A DNA stretch of 64,000 bases from Streptomyces shenzhenensis. GTDB taxonomy: Bacteria > Actinomycetota > Actinomycetes > Streptomycetales > Streptomycetaceae. The notes below the pieces were generated by a model. It searched no databases and had not been told where the DNA came from. It was given only the letters and a program-made list of their open reading frames with translations. Where the stretch lies: the NCBI RefSeq assembly GCF_021462265.1, contig NZ_JAJONF010000031.1:49455-113454 (forward strand). The letters are read 5' to 3'. Positions 1 to 8,910 of this stretch are shown in pieces (positions within the stretch are counted from its first letter, which is position 1; each line of letters begins with the position of its first letter). The position numbers were made by a program, and so were the translations under genes.

Positions 1-2
1 TG

Positions 3-290
3 GTCGCCTCCCTGGGCGCACAGGGCCTGCTGGCCCTCACCCCCGACGGCCGCTGGCGTGCCGTCCCACCCGCCCGCGAACACGGCAACCCGACCGGAGC
101 CGGCGACTCCGCGGTCGCCGGCCTGCTCTCCGGCCTGATCGAACAACTCCCCTGGCCGGACCGGCTGACCCGCGCGGCGGCCCTCTCCGCGGCAACGGTA
201 CGGGCCCCGGCGGCAGGCGAGTTCGACCGAGCGGCCTACGAGAAACTGCTGGGGCAGGTCACGGTGACGGGCGGGACGACGGCCCCTTAA
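3..290 (+). CDS. PfkB-family sugar kinase, C-terminal part
   Basis: The window opens inside this gene; about 95 C-terminal residues are visible and the start lies upstream. The segment NPTGAGDSAVAG is the second PfkB signature, whose Asp is the catalytic base that activates the sugar hydroxyl and whose glycines form the anion hole. Family members phosphorylate ribose, fructose-1-phosphate, tagatose-6-phosphate or similar sugars in the cytoplasm; the substrate-binding N-terminal half is missing, so the substrate cannot be read. The TAA stop overlaps the stop of the convergent gene by three bases (TTAA at 287-290). Confidence 0.8.
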   Translation, partial: VASLGAQGLLALTPDGRWRAVPPAREHGNPTGAGDSAVAGLLSGLIEQLPWPDRLTRAAALSAATVRAPAAGEFDRAAYEKLLGQVTVTGGTTAP

Positions 291-1240
291 CCCTTGTTCG
301 TGTGCTTGCCCTGCTGCACCCACAACTGGTCCAACAGGACGTCGCAGCTGTCGCCGCTCTGGCAGGACAGGGAGATCGTGTTGGTGCCCTTGGTGAGCGT
401 CGGCCAGGCGTAGCTGGTCGTCCAGGCCTTGGTCGGGTCGCTCTGGTGTGTGTAGTTGTCCAGGCTGAACTTGCTGCCGAACGCCTTGCCGTTGATCGAC
501 AGCGTCATACTGCCGTCCTGTACGGCGCTGTAGTGCGCGAAGACGGTGTACAGGCCGTCCGACGGGATGCCGTTGACCGTCCAGGTGACGCCGGCGCCCG
601 TCTGGTTGAGGTTCGTGACGTAGATGCCGCCCTCGGCCTTCGCGCCCTTGACGTCCGAGGCCAGGGTCGCGCCGCCGTCGAGACGGAGTGCCTTCGCGTC
701 GATCGGCGGGATGTCGCCCGTGGCCGATGCCGAGCTCGTGCTCGACGGCGAAGGTGACGCGCTCGCCGACTGGGTCGGGGAGCTGGAGGCTCCGCTGCCG
801 GCCTTGTCGTCGGAGTTGCCGTTCATCATCGCGAGGCTGATGCCGATGACGACGGCGGCGACGACCGCGACGGCGCCGATGAGGAGGCCCTTGGTGTTCG
901 GGCCCCGGCCGCGGCCGGGGTTCGACGGGGCCTGGCGGGTGGGCGGCGGGCCGCCCGGGAAGGTCTCCGGGGCCTGGTAGGCCGCGTTCGGCTGCTGGCC
1001 GTAGCCGCCGCCGGGCTGCTGCTGGGGGATGGTCTGGCCGCCGTACGGCGACTGCGGTGCCTGCTGCTGGCCGCCGTACGTCCGCTCGCCGACCGAGCGC
1101 ACCCTGCTGACCTGATGCGGGTAGCCGTAGCCACCGGAGCCGGACGGCGGCTGGGCCCCTCTGGCCTGACCATCGGCGTACAGGTAGCCGAACGGGTCGT
1201 CGTCCTCGGGCGTGCTCGCGCCGTTGTTGCCGGGCGTCAT
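287..1240 (-). CDS. Single-pass membrane protein with C-terminal carbohydrate-binding-like domain
   Basis: A 317-residue protein. Residues 1-115 are a low-complexity Gly/Pro/Gln/Tyr-rich cytoplasmic region. One membrane segment follows (GLLIGAVAVVAAVVIGISLA, about 118-138), then a Ser/Thr/Ala-rich linker and a beta-rich domain of about 140 residues (about 175-315) resembling CBM6/CBM35 galactose-binding-like modules: it starts LDGGA, contains GLYTVFAHYSA and ends with VLLDQLWVQ. Two Cys near the end (CQSGDSC) may form a disulfide outside the cell. The ATG at 1240 follows TGAGGAG. The topology suggests a cell-surface glycan- or polymer-binding protein; no ligand can be named. It is convergent with the kinase. 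Confidence 0.7.
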   Translation of the reverse strand: MTPGNNGASTPEDDDPFGYLYADGQARGAQPPSGSGGYGYPHQVSRVRSVGERTYGGQQQAPQSPYGGQTIPQQQPGGGYGQQPNAAYQAPETFPGGPPPTRQAPSNPGRGRGPNTKGLLIGAVAVVAAVVIGISLAMMNGNSDDKAGSGASSSPTQSASASPSPSSTSSASATGDIPPIDAKALRLDGGATLASDVKGAKAEGGIYVTNLNQTGAGVTWTVNGIPSDGLYTVFAHYSAVQDGSMTLSINGKAFGSKFSLDNYTHQSDPTKAWTTSYAWPTLTKGTNTISLSCQSGDSCDVLLDQLWVQQGKHTNKG

Positions 1241-1358
1241 CCCTAGGTACTCCTCAACAGGTGCGGGCGGATGCGGTACAGGTATTGAGAGTCGAGCCTA
1301 CCCGGTCTGACTGAGCCAAACGGGTGACTCACACCGCATCAGCACGATGACCTGCGGA

Positions 1359-3020
1359 TCATCCGGCACGGCGATGCGCTTTGGGACGAGATCGTTTCTC
1401 TACGTACATCCGCTCGTCGGCGGATTTCAGGACTTCGTCCGCCGTCATGCCGCAGTGCGCCCACCCGATGCCGAAGCTGGCGCCCACCCGGACGGCCCGG
1501 CCCTCCGCGCGGATCGGCTGGATGATCTCGTTGCGCAGGCGTACGGCCAGGTCCTGGGCGTCGGCCTTGCCGAGGCCGTCGGCGAGGATCACGAACTCGT
1601 CGCCGCCGAGGCGGGCCACCGTGTCGCCGTCGCGGACCGCCCTGCCGAGCCTCCTGGCGACCTCGATGAGGACCGCGTCGCCCGCGTTGTGACCGAAACG
1701 GTCGTTGATCGACTTGAAGCCGTCGAGGTCGCAGAAGAGCACCGCGAGCCCCTTGGCGCCGTCGTCGCGGCCCTCCTCGGGGGCGACGGTGTGCACGTGG
1801 TGGTCGTACCCGCCGTCGTACGACACCGAAGGCGACGTGCCGGCGAAGTCGAAGCCGTGGCCGTTGGCGTCGTGGGCGGGGTGGCCGTAGGCCGCGTCCA
1901 GGGACTCCAGGCCGACGCCGGAGTCGGCGCGCCGGCAGAGCCGGGAGGAGAGCCGGGAGCGCAGCTCGGCGGAGTTCGGCAGGCCGGTGAGGGAGTCGTG
2001 GGAGGCGCGGTGGGCGAGCTGGAGCTCGCGGCGCTTGCGTTCCTCTATGTCCTCGACGTGGGTGAGGAGGAAGCGGGGGCCGTCGGTGGCGTCCGCGACC
2101 ACGGAGTTCCGGAGCGAGACCCAGACGTAGGTGCCGTCGCGGCGGCCGAGGCGGAGTTCGGCGCGGCCGCCTTCCGCGGAGGTGCGGAGCAGGGTGCCGA
2201 TGTCCTCGGGGTGGACCAGGTCGGAGAAGGAGTAGCGGCGCATCGCGGCGGCGGGACGGCCCAGGAGGCGGCACAGGGCGTCGTTGCTGCGCAGTATCCG
2301 GCCGTGCTGGTCGCCGCCCATCTCGGCTATCGCCATGCCGGAGGGGGCGTACTCGAAGGCCTGCCGGAAGCTCTCCTCGCTGGCCCGCAGCGCCTGCTGG
2401 TCGCGCTCCAGCCTGACCAGTGCCCGCTGCATGTTGGCACGCAGACGCGCGTTGCTGATCGCGATCGCGGCCTGGAAGGCGTACATCTGCAGGGCCTCGC
2501 GGCCCCAGGCACCGGGGTGGCGGCCGTTGCGCGGGCGGTCGACGGAGATCACGCCGAGCAGTTCGCCGCAGGAGCTGCCCGATATGCCGGGCGTGTACAT
2601 CGGGGCGAAGAGCCGGTCGGAGGGGTGCCACTCGTCCTCGAACCGGGGGGCGGGGCCGTCGGTGTACCACTGCGGGACGTCGTCGTCGTCGAGGATCCAG
2701 CCCTCGGTGTGCGGTATGAAGACGAGGTCGCCCCACTTCTCGCCCATGGCCAGCCGCCGCTCCCAGGAGTCACGGGAGCCGACCCGGCCCGTGATCAGGG
2801 CCTCGGCGGCGGAGTTGCCGGAGAAGGCGGCGACCACGAGATCACCGTCGGGACGTACGAGGTTGACGCAGGCCATCTCGTAGCCCAGAGCGCTGATCAC
2901 ACCGTCCGCGACGGTCTGCAGTGTGTCCGCCAGGCTACGGGCCGTGTTCATGTCGGCCATGACCTGGTGCAGCTGTCGCAGGGACGCAAGACGGACGTAA
3001 GGTTCCGACTCGGTCTCCAT
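1359..3020 (-). CDS. cdgB: Diguanylate cyclase, GAF-PAS-GGDEF (CdgB-like)
   Basis: Makes cyclic di-GMP from two GTP. The 553-residue protein has an N-terminal GAF-like domain (about 15-190), a short coiled segment, a PAS/PAC domain (about 210-335) and a GGDEF domain (about 340-545). The active site is intact (RLGGDEF, 472-476). The inhibitory I-site RxxD (RDGD, about 463-466) lies five residues before GGDEF, as expected for product inhibition. No EAL domain follows. Length and domain order match Streptomyces CdgB, a BldD-regulated enzyme that controls development. The ATG at 3020 follows a GGGGGGAGGG tract. A BldD-box-like site lies about 95 bases upstream. The gene is divergent from a flavin reductase gene. 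Confidence 0.88.
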   Translation of the reverse strand: METESEPYVRLASLRQLHQVMADMNTARSLADTLQTVADGVISALGYEMACVNLVRPDGDLVVAAFSGNSAAEALITGRVGSRDSWERRLAMGEKWGDLVFIPHTEGWILDDDDVPQWYTDGPAPRFEDEWHPSDRLFAPMYTPGISGSSCGELLGVISVDRPRNGRHPGAWGREALQMYAFQAAIAISNARLRANMQRALVRLERDQQALRASEESFRQAFEYAPSGMAIAEMGGDQHGRILRSNDALCRLLGRPAAAMRRYSFSDLVHPEDIGTLLRTSAEGGRAELRLGRRDGTYVWVSLRNSVVADATDGPRFLLTHVEDIEERKRRELQLAHRASHDSLTGLPNSAELRSRLSSRLCRRADSGVGLESLDAAYGHPAHDANGHGFDFAGTSPSVSYDGGYDHHVHTVAPEEGRDDGAKGLAVLFCDLDGFKSINDRFGHNAGDAVLIEVARRLGRAVRDGDTVARLGGDEFVILADGLGKADAQDLAVRLRNEIIQPIRAEGRAVRVGASFGIGWAHCGMTADEVLKSADERMYVEKRSRPKAHRRAG

Positions 3021-3112
3021 GCTCGCCCTCCCCCCGAGACCTCGCAGCGAATCAAGGGTCTGCTTCGGCGCTACTTTCCCCAGTCACTGAATCACAGCGC
3101 GCTGCCCACTCG

Positions 3113-3125
3113 GTACACAGGGTCA
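3113..3125. promoter_or_regulatory. BldD-box-like site upstream of cdgB
   Basis: The 13 bases GTACACAGGGTCA match the BldD consensus as I recall it (tnACnC(A/T)GnGTnA) at every fixed position except the first. The site is 93-105 bases upstream of the cdgB start. BldD with c-di-GMP is known to repress cdgB in other streptomycetes, so the position fits; the match was made by eye. Confidence 0.55.
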
Positions 3126-3140
3126 ACAATTACCGCCCCT

Positions 3141-3156
3141 TGTGACTCAAGTCACA
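3141..3156. promoter_or_regulatory. 16-base palindrome in the cdgB / flavin reductase intergenic region
   Basis: TGTGACTCAAGTCACA has seven-base perfect arms around a central CA. It lies between two divergent genes in the 327-base gap 3021-3347, close to the BldD-like site. It looks like the operator of a dimeric regulator; the regulator is unknown. The same gap has an inverted pair CTGCGTT (3185-3191) / AACGCAG (3210-3216) and a perfect palindrome GTCCTAGGAC (3281-3290). Confidence 0.45.
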
Positions 3157-3347
3157 GGAGAACGTGAACAATTGCGTGGAGTTTCTGCGTTTTCCCTGTG
3201 CGTTTACTGAACGCAGCCTTTACGGGCATGCGCACATGATGCACGTTACGACCCTTCGCCCCGGCCATGCCCCGCCCTTGGTCCTAGGACCGGGCTCGGG
3301 CCGATGGCCGATGCGGCGGCGCCGGGTCCGAGACTAGCGTTTCCGGC

Positions 3348-3920
3348 GTGCTGAAGACTCCCTCCCCCACCGCCGCAGAAGCCACCAGGCATGCTGTGGG
3401 GGTGAGCAACGAAGCGTTCAAGGCCGCCATGGCCCGGCTGGCCGCCGGGGTGGTCCTGGTGACCGCACAGGAGCCGCCGCTGGACCCGGACGACCCGCTG
3501 GCGCCGACCGGCGAGGACGTCGGCATGACCGCCACCGCGTTCATGTCGGTGTCGCTCGACCCGCCGTTGGTGCTGGTCAGCCTCCGCGAAGGCTCCCGGA
3601 TGGACGACCTGCTCGACGAACAGCCGCGGTGGGCGGTCTCCGTGCTCACCGAGAGCCAGCGGCACATCGCCGGCCGCTTCGCGATGAAGGGCCGCATCAG
3701 CGACCGCCTGCTCTTCGAAGACATCCCCTACGTCCGCGGCGAGGCCAGCGGCGCCCTGCTCGTCGGCGGCGCCCTCGCGACCCTGGAGTGCCGCACCGAA
3801 CAGCGGGTGCCGGCCGGCGACCACACCCTCGTCATCGGCCGCGTCCTCAGCGCGGCACTGCCGAGCGCGGAAGGCGGACCGCTGATGTATTTCCGGGGCC
3901 GGTATCGACAGTTGGGATGA
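3348..3920 (+). CDS. Flavin reductase-like domain protein
   Basis: A 190-residue protein of the flavin reductase-like, FMN-binding split-barrel family. Recognisable parts are the N-terminal helix FKAAMARLAAGVVLVTA, the FMN-contacting stretch GMTATAFMSVSLDPPLVLVS, and the central AVSVLTESQRHIAGRFA. Such proteins reduce FMN or FAD with NAD(P)H for a partner monooxygenase, or simply carry FMN. No partner oxygenase is adjacent. An alternative GTG start at about 3402 (VSNEAF) would remove 18 poorly conserved residues. The gene is divergent from cdgB and convergent with the conservon. Confidence 0.8.
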   Translation: MLKTPSPTAAEATRHAVGVSNEAFKAAMARLAAGVVLVTAQEPPLDPDDPLAPTGEDVGMTATAFMSVSLDPPLVLVSLREGSRMDDLLDEQPRWAVSVLTESQRHIAGRFAMKGRISDRLLFEDIPYVRGEASGALLVGGALATLECRTEQRVPAGDHTLVIGRVLSAALPSAEGGPLMYFRGRYRQLG

Positions 3921-4203
3921 GCAGTCGGGATGAGACCGCACGGTCGGTTTCGTGAATTCCGTCAGGCAGTCGCTGAACGGCCCTTCCAGTGCGCGGATGT
4001 CTTCTCCGCTCCGCCCCGAAGAAGTCACCACCGCGAATTCGAAGGCGGCACCCCGCAATTCGTGTCCGGCCCGACCGGGAACACAACGCCAAGCCGGCCG
4101 TACGTCCGTCCGGCGGGGGTCGTGGGCGGCCCGGGTGCCCCGTGTCCACCCGCGCGCGGGTCCGGGGCGGTGCCAGGGCCGCTCACCCGGTCTCAGGGCG
4201 CGC

Positions 4204-4851
4204 CTACCCGGTCGTGGCGGACTGACCGGCCATCAGGTGGTCGACGAGCGCCAGCAGCACATCGCGGCCGTCCCCCCGGTCGCGGGCGTCGCAGAGCACC
4301 AGCGGCACCTGGGGGTCGAGGGCGAGCGCCGCGCGGATCTCCTCCGCGGTGCGGTCACGGACCCCGTGGAAGCAGTTGACGCCGACGACGAAGGGGATGC
4401 CGCGGCTCTCGAAGAAGTCGATCGAGGCGAAGCTCACCTCCAGCCGCCGGGTGTCGACCAGGACCACCGCGCCCATCGCCCCGCTGACCAGGTCGTTCCA
4501 CATGAACCAGAAGCGCTCCTGGCCGGGGGTGCCGAACAGGTAGACCACGAGGTCGTCGCTGATGGTGATCCGCCCGAAGTCCAGCGCGACGGTGGTGGTG
4601 AACTTGCTGTCCACCCCCTCCAGGTCGTCCACGCCGACGCCGGCCCGGGTCAGGTACTCCTCGGTGTGCAGCGGGGCGACCTCGCTCACCGCGCCGACCA
4701 TGGTCGTCTTCCCGACGCCGAACCCGCCGGCGACCAGGATCTTCACCGCGAGCGGTGCGGTGCCCGCACGGCCCGCCGTGTGGTCCGCGGCGCGGCCGGA
4801 AACATGGTCGGGCGAGTGGCCGGACGCGTGCTCAGAGCTTGCGTAGTCCAT
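4204..4851 (-). CDS. cvnD: Conservon GTPase-like protein CvnD
   Basis: A 215-residue small GTPase-like protein, last gene of a cvnABCD conservon. It shows a P-loop GGFGVGKTT (about 41-49), a switch II-like FGTPGQERFWFMW and a C-terminal LVLCDARDR that may replace the SAK motif. The usual NKxD guanine-specificity motif is replaced by GVNCF, as seen in this family. In characterised conservons CvnA-D assemble at the membrane into a complex compared with eukaryotic GPCR systems, with CvnD binding nucleotide. Its start overlaps the end of cvnC by 20 bases, implying coupled translation. No cytochrome P450 gene follows, unlike in some conservons. Confidence 0.88.
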   Translation of the reverse strand: MDYASSEHASGHSPDHVSGRAADHTAGRAGTAPLAVKILVAGGFGVGKTTMVGAVSEVAPLHTEEYLTRAGVGVDDLEGVDSKFTTTVALDFGRITISDDLVVYLFGTPGQERFWFMWNDLVSGAMGAVVLVDTRRLEVSFASIDFFESRGIPFVVGVNCFHGVRDRTAEEIRAALALDPQVPLVLCDARDRGDGRDVLLALVDHLMAGQSATTG

Positions 4852-5230
4852 CTCTCACCGCCTCCAGGATCGTCATGTCGGGAAGGCCGCCGGCCCGGGT
4901 GAGCGGCTGCGGCGAACGGGCCCACATATAACCGGAGTCGACCAGATCGCCGATGAGGATCTTGGTCAACGACACCGGGAGGCGCAGCTTGGCGGCGACT
5001 TCCACCACCGCTCTGGGTTCCCGGCAGAGCCCGAGGATCGTGCGGTGCTCCGGCTGCATCCTGCGCACCGCGAGCGCCGCCTGTGTGCTGACCTCGGGCA
5101 GCGTCGTCACCAGGGTGACCAGGGTCAGATCCGAGCGCTCGGGGGTCGTGCGCCCGCTGGTGATCGTGTACGGACGGACCAGTTGCTCGTCGGCGTCACC
5201 GTCGTCGAACCCCTCGGTCCAGTGCCTCAT
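4832..5230 (-). CDS. cvnC: Conservon DUF742 protein CvnC
   Basis: A 132-residue DUF742 protein. It opens with a variable acidic N-terminus, then LVRPYTITSGRT, the usual DUF742 entry segment, and a winged-helix-like core ending LGDLVDSGYMW-type sequence (LIGDLVDSGYMWARS). It is the third conservon gene. It overlaps cvnB by four bases (5227-5230) and cvnD by 20. Its biochemical role is not established beyond membership of the complex. Confidence 0.88.
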   Translation of the reverse strand: MRHWTEGFDDGDADEQLVRPYTITSGRTTPERSDLTLVTLVTTLPEVSTQAALAVRRMQPEHRTILGLCREPRAVVEVAAKLRLPVSLTKILIGDLVDSGYMWARSPQPLTRAGGLPDMTILEAVRDGLRKL

Positions 5231-5658
5231 CCGGCTCTCCCCGCGTCATCGGGCAGCGGGGTACGCGCGTCGGTGCCCAACCGCTGGCCGACCTGCTGGA
5301 CGAGGGTGTGCATCGCGACACTCATCAGCTCGGCGTCGACCTCCTGGGAGGCGGTCACCGCCAGGTGGGTACCGCGGCCGGCGGAGATCACGAACAGCCA
5401 CATGCCGGCCATCTCGACGATGACCTGGTGCACCGGGCCGCCGCCGAAGAGCTGCCCGGCGCCGCGGGCGAGGCTCTGCTGGCCGGTGGCGATCGCGGCG
5501 AGCCGCTCGGCGTCCGAACGGTCGATGGTCCGCGAACGGCTCATCACCAGGCCGTCGTCCGACAGCACGATGGCGTGCCGGGTCCCCGTGACCTGCTCGA
5601 CCAGGCCGTCCAGAAGCCAGTCCAGATCCACGTCGGTGGCCGTCGTACGCTGCGTCAT
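5227..5658 (-). CDS. cvnB: Conservon roadblock/LC7 protein CvnB
   Basis: A 143-residue roadblock/LC7-domain protein. It begins DLDWLLDGLVEQVTGTRHAI, typical of this family, where the first helix and following strand build the dimer. Roadblock proteins usually regulate small GTPases (MglB acts on MglA), so the likely partner is CvnD. It overlaps both neighbours by four bases (ATGA-type junctions). Confidence 0.9.
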   Translation of the reverse strand: MTQRTTATDVDLDWLLDGLVEQVTGTRHAIVLSDDGLVMSRSRTIDRSDAERLAAIATGQQSLARGAGQLFGGGPVHQVIVEMAGMWLFVISAGRGTHLAVTASQEVDAELMSVAMHTLVQQVGQRLGTDARTPLPDDAGRAG

Positions 5659-8333
5659 TCTCGATCATCCGTCCTAGGAGAGCCGGACCGGTCGGGCGAG
5701 GCGGGCCCTTCACCCTTGCCTTCGCCGAAGCCGGCACCGTCACCGCTGCCGTCGTTGTCGCCGCCGCCGTCGCCGCCGTAGCCGTGGCCGCGGCCGGTGT
5801 CGTAGCCGCCGCTGTCGCCGATGCCGTCGTGGAAGGCACCGTTGACGCCGCCGACGGCACCGCCGCCGAAACCGTGGCCGGCGCCGCCCGCGGTGCCGTC
5901 GTCCGAGCCGTCCCCGCCGCGGGCCAGCCGGGACTGCCGCTGGAACGCGCCGACCGTGGCCCCGGACCGGCCGGACCGGCCCGGGCTCGTCGTCCAGGGA
6001 TCCGGCTCATGCGGTTCCTCCGGTTCCGCCCCGATCTGGAGTTCGGGCGCCAGGCTGGCCTGGCGGACCCGCTGGGGCAGCGGCCGCTCGGCGGTCGACG
6101 GAGGCGGGGACGCCTCGTTCTCGTCCGGCGGCCGCGGACCGGAGGCGGTGACGTTCGCCATCGCGTGTCCCTTGGCCCGGGTGGGCAGCCGCCCGCCCTC
6201 GCTCGGCACCCGCGGACCGGTACCGGCGTCGTGCGGGTGCGGCCGCGGACCGGGCGCGTGGGGCAGCGCCTCCGGGAGGAGCGCGACCGGCTGGGGCGCC
6301 GTGCCGGGCTGTTCCACCACCACCTGTTCCGGCAGCAGCACGACCACCCGGGTGCCGCCGAAGGCGGACGGCCGCAACTCCACCCGCAGGCCCAGGCCCG
6401 CCGACAGCCGGGCGACCACGTACAGGCCGAGCCGTACGTCGTCGGCCTGGGTCATCACGTCGAGCTGCGGCGGCGCCTCCATCAGCGCGTTGGCGGCGGC
6501 GTAGTGCTCCGGCTCCATGCCCAGGCCGCGGTCCTCGATCTCGACCGCGACGCCCCGGCCGACCCTCGCGGCCCGTACCTCGACCGGGGTCGGCGGCTTG
6601 GAGAAGGCGGCGGCGTTCTCCATCAGCTCCGCCAGGATGTGCACCAGCGGGCCCACCGCCCGCTCGGACACCCACGGCTCGTCCTCGACGTCGATCGAGA
6701 TCCGGCGGTAGTCCTGCACCTCGCCCTGCGCGGCGCGCAGCACGTCGAGCAGCCGCACCGGCTTGCGCCAGCGGCGCTGCGGCTGGCCGCCACCGAGGAT
6801 GACCAGGTTCTCCTCGTAGCGGCGCAACCGGGCGGTGAGGTGGTCCAGGTCGAACAGGCCTTCCAGCACCTCGGGGTCCTCGTGCGTGCGTTCCAGCTCG
6901 TCCAGCTTCCGCAGCTGGAGGCCGATGAGGATCTGGGTGCGCCGGGCGATCCGCTGGAGCAGCCGCTCGAAGCCGCGATGCTGTTCGGCCTGCCGCACCG
7001 CGGTGGCCACGGCGCTGCGGCTGGCCGCGTTCAGGGCGCGCCCGAGCTCGCCGAGCTCGTCGGGGGTGGGCTCGACCAGCCGGACCTCGCGGTCCACGTC
7101 GACGTTCTCGCCGCGCTCCAGCCGGGACACCACGTCGGGCAGCCGCTGCTGGAGTTCCACGGCTTCCTCGCGCAGGGCGAAGATGCGCCGGCGCAGGAGG
7201 ACGGTGAGACGCCAAGTGGTGAGGATGACCAGGATCACGGCGAGCAGGCCGACGGCGCTGACGACGATCAGGGTCCACTGGAGCTGGCTGACGCTGTCGG
7301 CGGAGACCTTCTCGAGGTGCGCGACCCGGGCCAGGACCAGATTCAGCTGCAGTGGCTGGTTGGCGTCCACCGCGGCGCGCCATCGGGTGTGGATCTGGCC
7401 GAGCACCAGCTCACCCTGCGAGTGGTGGGGGCCGGCCACGATGACCTGCTCCTCCAGGCTCTGCTGGGTCCGCCATGACCTGGCGGACGTCATCTTCGTG
7501 TAGGCGTCGCGTTCGGCACCATCGGTGAGGCTGAGGGCGACCCGCTGGAGCAGGTACTCCTGAGCGCCGACGGCATCGACGAAGACGTCGTACTCGTCGA
7601 CCTGCAGATGCCCGGTCCTCCAGTCGCGGCCGAGCAGAGCGTCCTCGCGCCCGATCCTGTCGGCGGCGCCGTAGAGGTCGACCAGGGTGTTCGACAGCAG
7701 GGCCACATCGGCGTTGCTCCGGTGGCCGAGCGCGGTGAAGACGGTGACCAGCGAGTCGATGGTGCGGCTGTAGTAGTCGAACGCCGCCTGTTGACCGGCC
7801 GACCCGGTGTCCACCGCCCGGCGCTGCGCGGCGAGCCGGTCGAGGTCGCGCACGGTGCCGGACAGGGCGGTGCCGAGCCCCTGCTGCCCGTGCGAGGTGT
7901 CCTCGTCCGCCACCGCGCGGAAGCCGGTCGCCGACTTGTCGGTCGCGGCGCGCGCGGCGACCAGCTTGCCGCGGGTGGTGGTGCCGGGGCCGGCCTGCGC
8001 CTCCGCGGTGAGCCGCCGCTCGTCTTCGAGGGACTGGAAGAGGATGGCCGACGGCTTGCCCAACGCGGTGGCCAGGTCGCCCTGGGTCTTCTCCGACTGC
8101 CAGCGGCTGGTGAGCTGGTACGTGCTCAGGCCCCACAGGGCCGCGAGCGCGAGGCTCGGTACGAGCACGAGGATGATCAGAACGGTACGCAGGGGCAGTC
8201 GACGGGAGCTGCCGCCCGGCCCGACCGACCGTGCGAGAAGGTCGGCTGACGTCGGCACAGCACCATGCGATGGCTGGTTCTCGGCGGCCATGCTCCTGGT
8301 TCGCCTGCCACCAAACCCGCCAAATCCGGTCAC
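5655..8333 (-). CDS. cvnA: Conservon sensor-kinase-like protein CvnA
   Basis: A membrane histidine-kinase-like protein, 892 residues from the chosen GTG. Membrane segments lie at about 50-70 and 354-376, flanking an external helical nitrate/nitrite-sensor-like (NIT) domain. A HAMP-like stretch and a kinase-like ATPase domain follow: an H-box-like HLTARLRR near 499-506 and an N-box HILAELMENAAAFSKP at 565-580. A long Pro/Gly-rich tail of about 200 residues completes it. The frame is open to 8723, so the start is uncertain: GTG 8333 has GGGGGAG about 10 bases upstream; ATG 8369 lacks a clear ribosome site; ATG 8291 has AGGAG but too close. It heads the conservon operon. Confidence 0.85.
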   Translation of the reverse strand: MTGFGGFGGRRTRSMAAENQPSHGAVPTSADLLARSVGPGGSSRRLPLRTVLIILVLVPSLALAALWGLSTYQLTSRWQSEKTQGDLATALGKPSAILFQSLEDERRLTAEAQAGPGTTTRGKLVAARAATDKSATGFRAVADEDTSHGQQGLGTALSGTVRDLDRLAAQRRAVDTGSAGQQAAFDYYSRTIDSLVTVFTALGHRSNADVALLSNTLVDLYGAADRIGREDALLGRDWRTGHLQVDEYDVFVDAVGAQEYLLQRVALSLTDGAERDAYTKMTSARSWRTQQSLEEQVIVAGPHHSQGELVLGQIHTRWRAAVDANQPLQLNLVLARVAHLEKVSADSVSQLQWTLIVVSAVGLLAVILVILTTWRLTVLLRRRIFALREEAVELQQRLPDVVSRLERGENVDVDREVRLVEPTPDELGELGRALNAASRSAVATAVRQAEQHRGFERLLQRIARRTQILIGLQLRKLDELERTHEDPEVLEGLFDLDHLTARLRRYEENLVILGGGQPQRRWRKPVRLLDVLRAAQGEVQDYRRISIDVEDEPWVSERAVGPLVHILAELMENAAAFSKPPTPVEVRAARVGRGVAVEIEDRGLGMEPEHYAAANALMEAPPQLDVMTQADDVRLGLYVVARLSAGLGLRVELRPSAFGGTRVVVLLPEQVVVEQPGTAPQPVALLPEALPHAPGPRPHPHDAGTGPRVPSEGGRLPTRAKGHAMANVTASGPRPPDENEASPPPSTAERPLPQRVRQASLAPELQIGAEPEEPHEPDPWTTSPGRSGRSGATVGAFQRQSRLARGGDGSDDGTAGGAGHGFGGGAVGGVNGAFHDGIGDSGGYDTGRGHGYGGDGGGDNDGSGDGAGFGEGKGEGPASPDRSGSPRTDDRE

Positions 8334-8910
8334 CTTAGGGACACTCCCCCCGCCGTTCGGTGCATCCATGAGGAAAAAATCGCCAAAGTCCGGCGACTGG
8401 TGGCAGATAGTAGCCACATCCAATGGACTCCGTAAGCGTTTCTGTCTGACGCCGCGGATCCGCCGGATGGCGGAACGACTTTCAGACCGGCCGGTCCGTG
8501 AACCGTCGCCCGACTGCGACCGCGAACGGCTGACAGCGAACGGCACGGCCGTGACCGAGGCGGCGATGATCCGCCTGACGCCCGTGCGGTTCTCCGGGCA
8601 GTCGTCGCGGTGCAGCCACGAACCAGCCATCTGGCGGGATTTCAGCAGCTCAGACGCTGCCGGCGAGGCGTTCCCGGGCTCGTCCGCCGCCGGGGTCGCG
8701 GATTCCGGCAGCGAGCAGTCCACGGGTGAGCCCGGTGGCCTCGTCGCCGCGTGCCACGAACAGATCCTCGTTCCCGACTGCGCATGCCGGCCGGGAGATC
8801 GGCTGCACCACCGCGCCTTCCGAGGCCTGGGTGGCAGTGATCACTTCTTGGCCGAGCCATGGGCCGGAGGGGACGGAGGGGGCGGAAAAGGGAGGGCCGC
8901 GGGAACGGCG
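8334..8910. other. 577-base region between conservon and arfB, no confident gene
   Basis: It presumably holds the conservon promoter. The cvnA frame stays open to 8723, and a 64-codon minus-strand frame (8650-8844, GTG start) contains one Cys and a DLF motif vaguely like the start of a WhiB-like protein, but lacks the other three cysteines. No gene is called here. Confidence 0.4.

Noticed and set aside
8650..8844. 64-codon minus-strand frame with one Cys and a DLF motif, faintly like the start of a WhiB-like protein
   Set aside because: Only one of four required Cys is present, no other frame supplies the rest, and the ribosome site is poor.
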